From NCBI GenBank assembly GCA_034521955.1, contig JAXHLT010000001.1:248001-312000 (forward strand): a stretch of DNA of 64,000 nucleotides, read 5' to 3'. Made by a program: the position numbers and the translations under genes. Source of the stretch: M55B127 sp034521955. Lineage in GTDB: Bacteria > Bacillota > Halanaerobiia > Halanaerobiales > M55B127. The notes beneath the pieces were generated by a model. It was not told the origin of the DNA and ran no database searches. It worked only from the letters and a program-made list of their open reading frames with translations. Shown piece by piece: positions 18,461 through 27,774 of the stretch; within the stretch, counting starts at the first letter, position 1, and the number at the start of each line of letters is the position of its first letter.

Positions 18461-19235
18461 TTATTTTTTAGGAAACCAAGGAAAAAACTTACTTGTCTTT
18501 TTAGCATACTCTTGAAACTCAGGAATCATCGGCATATCTTTTTTCTAAAAGTGGTACTCCTGAAACAAATAATAATAAATAAGTTATTGTTATTGGGCTG
18601 ATAATAAAGATCCAACTACCCGGAATCGAAAGACTTATTATAAATATTCCCCACCACATTGTTGCTTCACCAAAATAATTTGGGTGTCTGGTATATTTCC
18701 AGAGGCCTTCCTTCATAATATGACCATCTTTTTGAGAATCAGGTCTACTTATATAATCTTTGAGTTGTTTATCACCAAGAGCCTCAAATGTAAATCCTAT
18801 AATCCAAATAATAATACCTAATGCATCAAAAAATGTTAAAGATAAGGCTTGTGATGAATTAATATTGATTACAGAGGAAACTATTAAAAATAACAATATT
18901 CCCTGTAAAACAAATATTTGAAAAAAGGACCTCAGATAAAAATTATTCCATTCTTCTCGCCACTTTGCGTATCGAAAATCTTCTGGTTTTCCCTTATTTC
19001 TTTTAAAAATATGGTATGACAATCTAAGTCCCCAAATAGTCACCAATAATGTTACTATAACTGACCTAAAATGAAAGTTCCCTGTACTAAACAATACAAA
19101 ATATGAAGTTAGAACAAAACCTAAACCCCAACCAATATCGACAACAGAATTATTTTTCTTTACTATAGCAATTATAAAAAAGATAATAAAGTATGCTAGT
19201 ATAAATAATATAGTTTGAATAAAAATTGATTCCAT
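18461..19235 (-). pseudogene. DUF1295 membrane protein (steroid 5-alpha-reductase-like), frameshifted near its 3' end
   Basis: Multi-pass membrane protein of the DUF1295 group, with the conserved VDIGWGLGFVL start, the LKDYISRPDSQKDGHIMKEG segment and GLWKYTRHPNYFGEATMWWG. In frame, translation stops after LLEKRYADDS. In the next frame the expected family ending PEFQEYAKKTSKFFPWFPKK follows at once and ends at 18461. One extra T in GATGATTCC (around 18522-18525, minus strand) explains the break. If real, the protein loses its last 22 or so residues; if a sequence error, the gene is intact. Confidence 0.85.
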
Positions 19236-19237
19236 AA

Positions 19238-21028
19238 TTAAACCTCTCCTTTTTTAGTCATAACTGATATTGCTACACTGTTTCTCCCAGCACTTAATGC
19301 AATCACTGGTGATATTGGTTCTATGAATTCTGGCTTATCTCCAATTATATCAGTAAAGATTTCTTCATAATCTTTTGCTCTTTCAAGACCATCTCCATGT
19401 ACTATAGAGTATCTTTTTATACCTTCATCATTAAGATGATCTTTTACTATTTCTTTAATTTTTTTGTTATTTCCTCTTTTACTAAAAGATTTTGCAAAAG
19501 CGACTCCATTACCTTCTTTATCTAATGACACTATCGGCTTTAGATTCAATAGTTTGGCAAGTTTACCTTTTAAAGGGCTAACTCGACCTCCCCTTACCAT
19601 ATATTCAAAGTTATCAACACTCACATAAATATATATATTATCCTTAATCTCTTCTAAATAAGAAACTATATCTTCAAAATCTTTCCCTACTTTTATTTCT
19701 TCTACCGCTTCCATAACTAATAACCCCTGTGCACCAGAATCTAATTTTGAATCTATTATTGCTACCTCAACATTATCATCAATTTTTTCGATTGCTGATT
19801 TAACAGTTTGATAAGTACCACTTAATTTACTTGATACAGTAATAATTATTACCTTTTTATAATGGTCTGCAATAAATGAAAGTTTATCTTCTACCGATTT
19901 AACTGTAGGTTGTGATGATGTAGGATACTCTTTTGACTGATCAACTAAATCATAGAATTCATCATGGGTAATAGTAACTTTATCTAAATAGTTAGTATTA
20001 TCTATGATTAAGTTAATTGGAATTACATGTATTTGATTATCATCTATATATTTTTGTGGTAAATCAGCTATTGAATCCGTTACCAAAGCAATCTCAGAGA
20101 TTCTATTATATTTAATATTGTATTGAATTAACATATCATCAACTTTTTGATCAATTATTGTACTGTGTTGATTTAATTTAGAGAAAAATTCTGCCGGTTC
20201 ATTTGTATGAATATGAACTCTCATTTTTTCAGTACTACCTGCAATAATTAATGAGTCTCCATATCTTGATAATTCTTCATTTAATGATTTTAAATTAATT
20301 TTTACATCCTCAAGATAAGCTTCTGTACAGTATCTAAACTTAATTTCATTTTTTTCATCCAAAACATTTTCTTCAACTTCTAAACTTATATTAATATTGT
20401 TAATATCTTCTATTTTACCTGTTTCTATAAATTCCAATATTCCTTTAAGAAAATATATAAAACCTAAAGCTCCTGAATCTACAACCTGAGCTTTTTTCAA
20501 TACTTCCAACTGATCTTTTGTTTTTTCGAGTGATTTATTAGCAGTTTCTAAAGATTCCTGCATAATTACTTCAAAATCATCAGTTTTTGATTTTAGTTCT
20601 TTTAAAGCTTCTGACCATTCTCTCATAACGGTTAACATTGTTCCTTCAACAGGTTCACTAATTGCTTGATAAGTAAATTCAACAGCATTTTCTATCATTT
20701 TTACAAAATTATTTACACTTAATCTATTCTCGATATCAATATTTTCTTTTAAGCCGTTTATAAATTGAGCAAAGATAATTCCAGAATTACCAATAGCTCC
20801 TTTTAATGCAGCATCACCCATTGAATCAAGAGTTACCTTTACAGATTTATCTGCAACAACATTTTTTATAACCATATTTAATGTTCGGGACAAATTAGTA
20901 CCTGTATCTCCATCAGGAACAGGAAATACATTTATTTCATTTAGTTCTTTTCTGTTTTCGATAACCTCTTTTGCTCCCGAAATGAAAGCATAATATAATC
21001 TTTCTCCATTTAAATACTTTATTTTCAT
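19238..21028 (-). CDS. DAK2-domain/DegV fusion protein (FakA-like N-terminus, FakB-like C-terminus)
   Basis: The first 200 residues are a DhaL/DAK2 nucleotide-binding domain with NVFPVPDGDTGTNLSRTL (metal-binding aspartates) and GAIGNSGIIFAQF. The next 110 or so match the FakA middle region (YCTEAYL, RVHIHTNEPAEF). The last 280 form a DegV domain with LVTDSIADLP, SSQPTVKSV, SSKLSGTYQT and VRGGRVSPLKGK. In the known system FakA phosphorylates a fatty acid carried by FakB, so this chain holds both partners. The ATG at 21026-21028 is preferred over an upstream GTG. Confidence 0.85.
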   Translation of the reverse strand: MKIKYLNGERLYYAFISGAKEVIENRKELNEINVFPVPDGDTGTNLSRTLNMVIKNVVADKSVKVTLDSMGDAALKGAIGNSGIIFAQFINGLKENIDIENRLSVNNFVKMIENAVEFTYQAISEPVEGTMLTVMREWSEALKELKSKTDDFEVIMQESLETANKSLEKTKDQLEVLKKAQVVDSGALGFIYFLKGILEFIETGKIEDINNINISLEVEENVLDEKNEIKFRYCTEAYLEDVKINLKSLNEELSRYGDSLIIAGSTEKMRVHIHTNEPAEFFSKLNQHSTIIDQKVDDMLIQYNIKYNRISEIALVTDSIADLPQKYIDDNQIHVIPINLIIDNTNYLDKVTITHDEFYDLVDQSKEYPTSSQPTVKSVEDKLSFIADHYKKVIIITVSSKLSGTYQTVKSAIEKIDDNVEVAIIDSKLDSGAQGLLVMEAVEEIKVGKDFEDIVSYLEEIKDNIYIYVSVDNFEYMVRGGRVSPLKGKLAKLLNLKPIVSLDKEGNGVAFAKSFSKRGNNKKIKEIVKDHLNDEGIKRYSIVHGDGLERAKDYEEIFTDIIGDKPEFIEPISPVIALSAGRNSVAISVMTKKGEV

Positions 21029-21043
21029 CTTTATCACCCTATA

Positions 21044-21754
21044 TTATTTAATATAACTTTCTAACCATTGAAGTAACTCTTCACTTAAACCATAATCATT
21101 TTTTTCTTTTTCAAATAATTCTCTACCCTGTTGGGTCCCAACATAATAATTCATTCTAGCTACTAAAGTGGAATTTATAAAATCATTATCATTAGGATAA
21201 ATCTCTCTTAATTCAGACATTAATCTAGAATAACTTTGTAAACGATATTTTTGATGGTAAAATTCAGCTAAATAGAAATTACTATATTCTTTTAATTCAG
21301 TATAAAGTGTTTTTTCTTTATCAAGATTTTTAACATAATTTTCATAAATATTTTTTTGTTCTTGATTGTGATAAAACACTATAGATTTATATTGACTACC
21401 ATAAGGCTTTACATATGGATTATGATTTTCAAAAAATAATTCTAAAAGTTCTTGATATGAAGTTATATTAGGATCATATTCAATCTGTATAGTTTCAGTA
21501 TGGCTACCTAAATTATGGTAAGTAGGGTTATCCATTTTACCCCCAGCATATCCAACTCTCGTTCTTAACACTCCTTGAACTCCACCAAATAAAACATCAG
21601 GTCCCCAAAAACATCCCATAGCAAATGTGGCAGTTTTTAATTTTTTAGAATCTATATTATCAATTGGTGGTTTATTAACTGTATTTGCCTGGACAGAAGT
21701 ATTTATAACTAACATTGATAACAATAAAACAACTAATATATAAACAAAATTCAT
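21044..21754 (-). CDS. msrA: Peptide-methionine (S)-S-oxide reductase MsrA, exported form
   Basis: Repairs methionine sulfoxide (S form) in proteins. The catalytic cysteine is in ATFAMGCFWGPDVLF, and GVLRTRVGYAGG and HTETIQIEYDP complete the signature. The N-terminus (MNFVYILVVLLLSMLVINTS) is a signal peptide or anchor, so the enzyme probably acts outside the cytoplasm. The C-terminal region after about residue 160 is longer than in the minimal enzyme and contains one more conserved-looking QQGRELFEKEK stretch. ATG at 21754 has AAGGAG 8 bases upstream. Confidence 0.92.
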   Translation of the reverse strand: MNFVYILVVLLLSMLVINTSVQANTVNKPPIDNIDSKKLKTATFAMGCFWGPDVLFGGVQGVLRTRVGYAGGKMDNPTYHNLGSHTETIQIEYDPNITSYQELLELFFENHNPYVKPYGSQYKSIVFYHNQEQKNIYENYVKNLDKEKTLYTELKEYSNFYLAEFYHQKYRLQSYSRLMSELREIYPNDNDFINSTLVARMNYYVGTQQGRELFEKEKNDYGLSEELLQWLESYIK

Positions 21755-21874
21755 TTTACTCACTCCTTATTTTTTAATAATAACCATTACTATTAATAGT
21801 TTACAAAAAATTCCTGGTATTTACAGTTAAATAGTTATCATTTATAGCAAGGGCAAGTAAAATAATTATAATAT

Positions 21875-22630
21875 TTAAACACCTTGTTCTAATCTTGTTG
21901 CAAATTTCTGAGGAAGATCTGTTTTTTCAAACTTCTTTTGAACTTCTTTTATATCATATTTAACCCTTTTGAACTTGACATAATTTTTATCTGGATTAAA
22001 AATAACATAACTTGATTTAGGATTTCCATCCCTCGGTTGGCCGACACTACCAACATTAATTACATAATTATAATTTGGATTAACCTTTATAAGCTTTTCT
22101 TCACTTTTTTCCCATCCTTCACCTTGATTATAATAACATGAAGGAAAATGGGTATGTCCAATAAAAAGAATATTAGCATTAAAAATCATAGGTTCAATAC
22201 TTTTTATATCATATTCATTAAAGATATATTGAAAAGGCGACCTTCGGTTTGGACTACCATGAGCTAAAATTATTTTATAATCCCCAATAGTGATATCTTC
22301 TCTTAATTTAAGAGAATCTAAAAATGCAAAACTTTCTTTGCTTAAATTATCTTTTGTCCATTGAATTGATTTTCTTATCGAATATTTAAACCATCTTGTG
22401 TCTAAATCATCAACCATAGTTTTATCATGGTTTCCACCAATCACTTTTTCACAGCTCTTTTTTACTAAATTTACTGTCTTTTCAGGTTCTGGATTATATC
22501 CTACAAGATCTCCCAGACAAAATATTTTATTGACTTTATCCTCATTTTTTTCTATATCCTCTAAAACTGTTTTTAGAGCAGTTAAATTTCCGTGAATATC
22601 AGAAATAATAGCAATAGTATTATCAGTCAT
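21875..22630 (-). CDS. Calcineurin-like metallophosphoesterase (YfcE/DevT-like)
   Basis: Metal-dependent phosphoesterase with all family blocks in order: ISDIHGN, CLGDLVGYNPEP, GGNHD, AHGSPN, FIGHTHFPS and GSVGQPRDGNPKSSY. The last block is typical of the subgroup with a lid, as in predicted phosphodiesterases. ATG at 22628-22630 follows GAGGGG with proper spacing. The gene sits 17 bases after mtnA on the same strand. Substrate unknown. Confidence 0.88.
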   Translation of the reverse strand: MTDNTIAIISDIHGNLTALKTVLEDIEKNEDKVNKIFCLGDLVGYNPEPEKTVNLVKKSCEKVIGGNHDKTMVDDLDTRWFKYSIRKSIQWTKDNLSKESFAFLDSLKLREDITIGDYKIILAHGSPNRRSPFQYIFNEYDIKSIEPMIFNANILFIGHTHFPSCYYNQGEGWEKSEEKLIKVNPNYNYVINVGSVGQPRDGNPKSSYVIFNPDKNYVKFKRVKYDIKEVQKKFEKTDLPQKFATRLEQGV

Positions 22631-22647
22631 AAACATACCCCTCACTA

Positions 22648-23694
22648 TTAATTGGATTTTAGTTCTTTTATATTATCTATAAAAGGTGGTTTAATAATAC
22701 CTTTTTCAGTTACTATAGCAGAAATGTTTTCTGCAGGAGTTATATCAAAAGCAGGATTATATACATCAATACCCTCAGGAGCAACTCTAACACTCCTTAC
22801 TTCGGTTACTTCTTTGTCTTCTCTAATTTCTATTTCAATCTGATCACCACTATCAATACTAAAATCAATAGTTGAAACCGGAGCAGCTATATAAAAAGGA
22901 ACATTATATCTTTTAGCAAGAACTGAAAGCATAAATGTACCTATTTTATTAGCTGTATCACCATTTTTGGCGATACGGTCAGCTCCAACTACTATTTTAT
23001 CAATAACTTTATCTCTAATAAGAGTTGCAGCAGCGCTATCTACTATTAAAGTAGCAGGTATATTTTCTTCTTTCATCTCAAAAGCTGTAAGACTTGCCCC
23101 CTGTAATCTGGGTCGGGTTTCATCCATATAAACTTTTATCTTTTTGCCCGAATTATAGGCAGCCCTTATTACTCCTAATGCTGTACCATAACCTACTGTG
23201 GCTAAGGCACCTGCATTACAGTGGGTTAAAATATTATCGTCCTCATCTATTAATTCATTTCCAAATTGTCCAATTTTTTTATTGGTTTTTATATCTTCTT
23301 TTGCAATATTATCTGCCATTTTTAATAAATCATTTAAAGTTCTTTCTTTATCATATTTATCTTTTAAATCTTTTTTTAACTGTTTTTCCATTTTGTTTAT
23401 AGACCAACTCAAATTCACAGCTGTAGGCCTTGTAGCTAAGAGATCTTCTTTAGCTTTAGAAATATATTCTAAAAAAGACTCTTCATCCTCATCAATATAC
23501 TGTTTAACAGCCAAATAATAGCCGTAAGCTCCACAAGCTCCAATCGCAGGGGCTCCGCGCACAACCATCTTTTTAATCGCCTCACAAACTTCCTCATAAG
23601 TTTCTGCAGTATAGTATTGAATTTCCAATGGTAAGATCCTTTGGTCAATTAAATTTAATTTTTCATCTTCGAAAAATAATGTCTTATGTTCCAT
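22648..23694 (-). CDS. mtnA: S-methyl-5-thioribose-1-phosphate isomerase
   Basis: Isomerises methylthioribose-1-phosphate to methylthioribulose-1-phosphate in methionine salvage; related to eIF2B subunits. Motifs KKMVVRGAPAIGACGAYG, ILTHCNAGALATVGYGTALG and ETRPRLQGASLTAFEM are present, and VVGADRIAKNGDTANKIGT holds the catalytic Asp. The ATG at 23694 behind AGGAGGGTGAG gives 348 aa; the longer reading frame would overlap the upstream gene. No other methionine-salvage gene is visible nearby. Confidence 0.92.
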   Translation of the reverse strand: MEHKTLFFEDEKLNLIDQRILPLEIQYYTAETYEEVCEAIKKMVVRGAPAIGACGAYGYYLAVKQYIDEDEESFLEYISKAKEDLLATRPTAVNLSWSINKMEKQLKKDLKDKYDKERTLNDLLKMADNIAKEDIKTNKKIGQFGNELIDEDDNILTHCNAGALATVGYGTALGVIRAAYNSGKKIKVYMDETRPRLQGASLTAFEMKEENIPATLIVDSAAATLIRDKVIDKIVVGADRIAKNGDTANKIGTFMLSVLAKRYNVPFYIAAPVSTIDFSIDSGDQIEIEIREDKEVTEVRSVRVAPEGIDVYNPAFDITPAENISAIVTEKGIIKPPFIDNIKELKSN

Positions 23695-23707
23695 AAATCT
23701 CACCCTC

Positions 23708-24859
23708 CTAAGCCTTGTTTTGTTTATTATATTTTTTTGCATTAATAATTCTTGATTTTATAGATGGATGTGAAGCTTTAAACAATTTTTCCCACCATTT
23801 ATACTCTAATCTTGATAAACTGCCATCCGCTAACTTAGCAAATGCTTTTGCTAAGGCTGATGGATCATCAATAACTTCAAAAGCATAAATATCAGCATTT
23901 TTCTCATATTTTCTACTCAAATACAACTGTAATGGAGTGAATATTCCATATATTAAACTCCATAAGATTAATAAGATTGGGATAACTGTTATTATATTGA
24001 AACTTTGGTATTCAAGTATAGAAACAATATTGGGTAAAGAAATATATGCTATATAAGTAGTTAATGCAATAAGTAAGGGAGAAAGTATCAAATTTTTATA
24101 GATATCATTATTAACGTGATGACCTATTTCATGGCACAAAATAGCCTCAATTTCTTGATCACTAAACCTACCAACTAGATTGTCACTTAATACTATCTTG
24201 CGCGTCTTGCCCATACCCATAACAGCTGCATTGGCTGACGATATTTTCGAACTTAAGTTTATTTCATAGATATCTTCAATTACAATATCTAATTTTTTAA
24301 ACTTACTCATAAGTTTATCTTTTAATTCGCTTTCAGGATAAGATTTTAAGGTGTAAAAAAGTGGTAAAATTACGATAGGAAGTAAATAGTTTAATAGTAT
24401 AATAAATAGGGAAAGAATTACTGTAAATATCAGCCACCAATAATTGACAAATTGATTATATAAGTATAAAAATAAATAGGATAACAAATATACAAATACA
24501 AAGGACAACAAAAATGCTTTAATTTTATCTAAAATCCATTCTTTAACATTTTGTTTGCTTAGATTAAAACGTAAATTTAATTTATACGTTGTAAAGTACT
24601 TTATTAAGGTATTAATAATGAAATATGATAAAAAGATAATGATCAAATAGATAAAGAGTTTAATAAAAGTTAAATAGTTTTCTGGTATTAGATTAAATAA
24701 TTTAACTTCATATCTATTATAAAAAAACAAAAACACTAATGAAATTTTTATTAAATTATTTATTATAGTTATCTTTGTTTTTTTGTTATTATATTCAGCT
24801 GCTTTTTTTCTTCGTTTCTGATTAAATAATCTTTTAATATCCAATTTGTCTTCATCCAT
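23708..24859 (-). CDS. M48-family membrane metallopeptidase (HtpX/Ste24-like)
   Basis: Zinc protease of the membrane. About four or five hydrophobic helices fill residues 28-170. The catalytic motif CHEIGHH is near residue 244, with the downstream EKNADIYAFEV segment carrying the third zinc ligand Glu. ANAAVMGMGKTRKIVLSD before the active site is typical of Ste24/HtpX enzymes. It is followed by mtnA after 13 bases. Likely role is membrane protein quality control. Confidence 0.88.
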   Translation of the reverse strand: MDEDKLDIKRLFNQKRRKKAAEYNNKKTKITIINNLIKISLVFLFFYNRYEVKLFNLIPENYLTFIKLFIYLIIIFLSYFIINTLIKYFTTYKLNLRFNLSKQNVKEWILDKIKAFLLSFVFVYLLSYLFLYLYNQFVNYWWLIFTVILSLFIILLNYLLPIVILPLFYTLKSYPESELKDKLMSKFKKLDIVIEDIYEINLSSKISSANAAVMGMGKTRKIVLSDNLVGRFSDQEIEAILCHEIGHHVNNDIYKNLILSPLLIALTTYIAYISLPNIVSILEYQSFNIITVIPILLILWSLIYGIFTPLQLYLSRKYEKNADIYAFEVIDDPSALAKAFAKLADGSLSRLEYKWWEKLFKASHPSIKSRIINAKKYNKQNKA

Positions 24860-24889
24860 AATTTATAGGCTCCTATAAGTTTTTGTATT

Positions 24890-25327
24890 TTACTTATCAA
24901 TTAATTTTTTAAGTCTGTTCACTATATTCTTATTGATAAATTTATCAGAATCACTTAATATTTTTTGAATGACATCTAAGATATTTTCTTCTCCGGGCCA
25001 ATGTTTTTTTATTAATTCTGGATTAATACCATTAACTAAATCATTTAAAACAAAAGCAGATAAGGCTATATCATCAATGTAACCAAAAAGACCTAATAAT
25101 GCTTCTGGTAACATGTCAAAAGGTGTTATAAAATAAGCGACAACAATTCCTAACTTCACTTTCTTCGATTTTGGAACCTCAGGGTCTTTCATTAAGTTAA
25201 TCAGCAAATAAAAGATATCTGGAGCAAAAAGCAACACATCTGATAAATTTTCATTTTTAGAAATTTTACTCACATTATCGTTAATTTTTTCTCTTAATTT
25301 ATAGTAATAATCCATTTTGCTTTCCAT
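24890..25327 (-). CDS. DUF1232 (YkvA-type) membrane protein
   Basis: A 145-residue protein whose middle, KKVKLGIVVAYFITPFDMLPEALLGLFGYIDDIALSAFVL, matches the short DUF1232 repeat (YkvA family): a hydrophobic stretch with PxD and a DD pair. Flanking parts are charged and helical. It is packed 10 bases downstream of the site-2 protease gene and 30 bases upstream of the M48 protease gene, so it may be cotranscribed with both. Function unknown. Confidence 0.8.
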   Translation of the reverse strand: MESKMDYYYKLREKINDNVSKISKNENLSDVLLFAPDIFYLLINLMKDPEVPKSKKVKLGIVVAYFITPFDMLPEALLGLFGYIDDIALSAFVLNDLVNGINPELIKKHWPGEENILDVIQKILSDSDKFINKNIVNRLKKLIDK

Positions 25328-25337
25328 ATTAATTCTC

Positions 25338-26447
25338 CTATAGATTTTTTTCTACTTGTTTTATTTTAAATGCATTAAATATATCTGTTCTAGTTATTAT
25401 TCCAACTAATTTATCATCTTCCATTACCATTAATCTTCCAATATCTTCTTCCAATAAAATTTGTAAGGCTTTATTCACATCTTGATTAGGTGATATCTTT
25501 TTAATATCTGTTGACATTATATCCTTAACATATCTTTCATGGTGCTTATCTGATTTTATATTTCTAATATCTTCCATAGTAACACAGCCAATTAACTTGT
25601 CATCATCAATTACCGGATAACCACTATGGCTTTTGTGAAGCATCATCTCAAGTAGTTCTTTAACAGTTAAATCACTGGAAATATATGAAACATCAGTACT
25701 CATTAAGTCTCTTACTCTTAAATCAGATAAGGTATCTTTTAACATACTATATTGAAATTCCTGGTTTGCTCGCATATATATAAAAAATGCAATTAAAATC
25801 AAAATGAAGTTACCATAAATAAAACCTATTACACCAAATAAAAATACAATCACTTTACTTACAGTTACAGCTATTTTAGTAGCCTGTAGAAAATCTTTTT
25901 TCCTTGCAATTAATGCTCTAAGTACTCTACCCCCATCATTAGGAAATGCTGGTAACATATTAAAGATTGCTAAAAAGACATTAAGCTGACCTAGATATAG
26001 TATTAAAAATCTTAGATCAGCAATAAGTATACTTGATATAAGTTGGGCAATTAAAATAAAAGTTAATCCAATTGCCAAACTAACCATTGGTCCAATTATA
26101 GATATCTTTAACTCATCATCAGGGTTTTCTGTCATTTCTTTAATTTCAGCAATTCCACCTAAAAGCATCAATGTGATACTATTGATCTGATGACCCTTAG
26201 ATCTGGCAACAAAGGAGTGTCCTAGTTCGTGTAAAGCAACACTTGCAAATAGAAATATAGTTATTAATAATCCCAAAAGATAATCCGGTAAGAACATATT
26301 TTGATAAGGAATATTCATTATACCTGTCAACATTTCAATATTAGTTGATACAGCCCAGGCTATAAATGGAAGGGCTATAATAAAACTTATATGGAGTTTG
26401 ATAGGAATATCTGAAATTTTACCTATTTGAATAGAACTCTTAAACAT
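25338..26447 (-). CDS. Site-2 (M50) membrane protease with tandem CBS domains
   Basis: Intramembrane zinc protease of the SpoIVFB/M50 group. The zinc-binding motif ALHELGHSFVA lies near residue 60, and the second motif NMLPAFPNDGGRVLRAL near residue 165. About six membrane helices occupy the first 225 residues. Two CBS domains follow (DLMSTDVSYISSDLTV and DIMSTDIKKISPNQDV), likely sensing adenine nucleotides. ATG at 26447 with GGGGG 8 bases upstream is preferred over an earlier ATG that lacks a ribosome-binding site. Confidence 0.88.
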   Translation of the reverse strand: MFKSSIQIGKISDIPIKLHISFIIALPFIAWAVSTNIEMLTGIMNIPYQNMFLPDYLLGLLITIFLFASVALHELGHSFVARSKGHQINSITLMLLGGIAEIKEMTENPDDELKISIIGPMVSLAIGLTFILIAQLISSILIADLRFLILYLGQLNVFLAIFNMLPAFPNDGGRVLRALIARKKDFLQATKIAVTVSKVIVFLFGVIGFIYGNFILILIAFFIYMRANQEFQYSMLKDTLSDLRVRDLMSTDVSYISSDLTVKELLEMMLHKSHSGYPVIDDDKLIGCVTMEDIRNIKSDKHHERYVKDIMSTDIKKISPNQDVNKALQILLEEDIGRLMVMEDDKLVGIITRTDIFNAFKIKQVEKNL

Positions 26448-26464
26448 TTCAAAAACCCCCATAT

Positions 26465-27295
26465 TTAGAAATTTAACTCTAACTTTTTTTCAAAATTAAA
26501 TGATTTTCTGTGGACTTTACTAAATCCATGTTCTCGAACCGACTTTTTGTGTTTATCTGTAATATAACCGAAATTTTGATTAAAATAATATTCTGGATAT
26601 TTTTCATGTAATTTTTTCATTTTTTCTTCTCGATCAACCTTTGTAATTATAGAAGCTGCAGCAAGAAGATAAACTTTCTTATTAGTATTTTTTATTATCT
26701 TTTTGTTTTTATGCTCTAAACCATACTTATAATATATGAAGTAATTATTCTCATTATCATCATCTAAATATTGATCAAGATTTTCTTTTAATTTATTATA
26801 GCCTTCTATTATACATGACTTTAACCCTTTTTTATCAACTATAGAAGAACTTAAATCTAAAGTGTCTATATATTCTATATCTTTACTAATTTCATTATAT
26901 AACTTTTTCCTATTATTTTCAGTATGTTTATTTGAATACCTGATATCTTTTATTTCAGAAAACCTATTTAATCTTACTAAACAAAAAGTTAAGGGACCTG
27001 CTGCTGCATAAAGTCCAGTTACAAAAAATCCATAAATATAATCAAACCCTTTATTATAGATCTGATTTTCTATATTTTTATAGTCTTGTACTTTTTCTTT
27101 TTTTATAACTTCTTCATTATATTTTTTCTCACATTCAAAAGCCAGTTTAGAAGTTGTTTTTCTACTGTCTGCATACAAAGAATCTATTAAGTCTCTATCA
27201 ATTTCTACATTCTTAATCAATTCACGTAGTTTTTCAATAGTCTTATCTTTTATATTATACTTGTCTTCAAACTGTAATTTTGGTTGATATTTCAT
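26465..27295 (-). CDS. RNase HII homologue lacking all catalytic acidic residues
   Basis: The protein has the layout of RNase HII: an N-terminal extension with SRKTTSKLA, then NKGFDYIYG, and a well-conserved end AAASIITKVDREEKMKKLHEKYPEYYF...HGFSKVHRKSF. Aligned without gaps on the NKGF block, the catalytic Asp-Glu of the DEAGRG motif become Phe91-Val92 and the Arg becomes Leu95. The third Asp falls on a Tyr in YFIYYKYGLE, and the last Asp is Glu223. The 276-codon frame is intact. It is therefore probably an inactive or repurposed paralogue; the true rnhB would be elsewhere. Confidence 0.8.
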   Translation of the reverse strand: MKYQPKLQFEDKYNIKDKTIEKLRELIKNVEIDRDLIDSLYADSRKTTSKLAFECEKKYNEEVIKKEKVQDYKNIENQIYNKGFDYIYGFFVTGLYAAAGPLTFCLVRLNRFSEIKDIRYSNKHTENNRKKLYNEISKDIEYIDTLDLSSSIVDKKGLKSCIIEGYNKLKENLDQYLDDDNENNYFIYYKYGLEHKNKKIIKNTNKKVYLLAAASIITKVDREEKMKKLHEKYPEYYFNQNFGYITDKHKKSVREHGFSKVHRKSFNFEKKLELNF

Positions 27296-27384
27296 ATCTG
27301 CAACACCTTTACCTTTTTAAAGATATCTTTGTTATATAATTAATCATTAAAGGTTAAAATCCTTTTAAAAAGCTGTATATATAC

Positions 27385-27419
27385 AAAAAACCCCGACTAT
27401 TTACAATAAATAGTCGAGG
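27385..27419 (-). terminator. Rho-independent terminator of the cold-shock gene
   Basis: On the minus strand a stem CCTCGACTATTTA / TAAATAGTCGGGG with a 3-base loop is followed by TTTTTT. It ends 27 bases after the cold-shock gene stop codon. One of the clearest terminators in the window. Confidence 0.92.
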
Positions 27420-27446
27420 TGCTCTTTTTTAAAAACTTTAGTTTAT

Positions 27447-27653
27447 TTAAAGTTTTACAACATTTTCTGCTTGAGGGCCACGGTCGGCTTCAACAATTTC
27501 AAATTCAACTTCTTCGCCTTCTTCTAAACTTTTGTAACCATCTTCTTGAATTGCAGAAAAATGAACAAAAACGTCTTCTTCAGAGTCTTCTCTTTCAATA
27601 AATCCAAAACCTTTTTTAGAATCAAACCATTTTACTTCTCCTGTGTAAATCAT
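27447..27653 (-). CDS. Cold-shock domain protein
   Basis: Single cold-shock domain of 68 aa that binds single-stranded RNA or DNA and melts secondary structure. RNP1 is KGFGFIE and RNP2 is DVFVHFSAI; the protein starts MIYTGEVKWFDSKKG. The start ATG at 27651-27653 has AGGAGG upstream. A longer frame reaching into the tRNA gene is not used. Name cspA/cspD cannot be chosen from sequence. Confidence 0.95.
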   Translation of the reverse strand: MIYTGEVKWFDSKKGFGFIEREDSEEDVFVHFSAIQEDGYKSLEEGEEVEFEIVEADRGPQAENVVKL

Positions 27654-27685
27654 GTAAAAATTCCTCCTGTAATAATTTTTAATAG

Positions 27686-27774
27686 TGGTGCCGGGGATCG
27701 GGCTCGAACCGATACGGGAAAAAATTCCCACCGGATTTTAAGTCCGATGCGTCTGCCAATTCCGCCACCCCGGC
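27686..27774 (-). tRNA. tRNA-Leu (anticodon UAA)
   Basis: Minus-strand cloverleaf with acceptor GCCGGGG/CCCCGGC, D arm, anticodon loop CTTAAAA (TAA), a long class II variable arm (GGTGGGAATTTTTTCCC) and the T arm GGTTCGAGCC. CCA is encoded. The 89-base length fits tRNA-Leu. Confidence 0.95.

Noticed and set aside
27447..27731. Longer version of the cold-shock gene reaching into tRNA-Leu
   Set aside because: The extra residues come from the tRNA sequence; the ATG at 27653 has a strong Shine-Dalgarno and gives the normal 68-aa protein.
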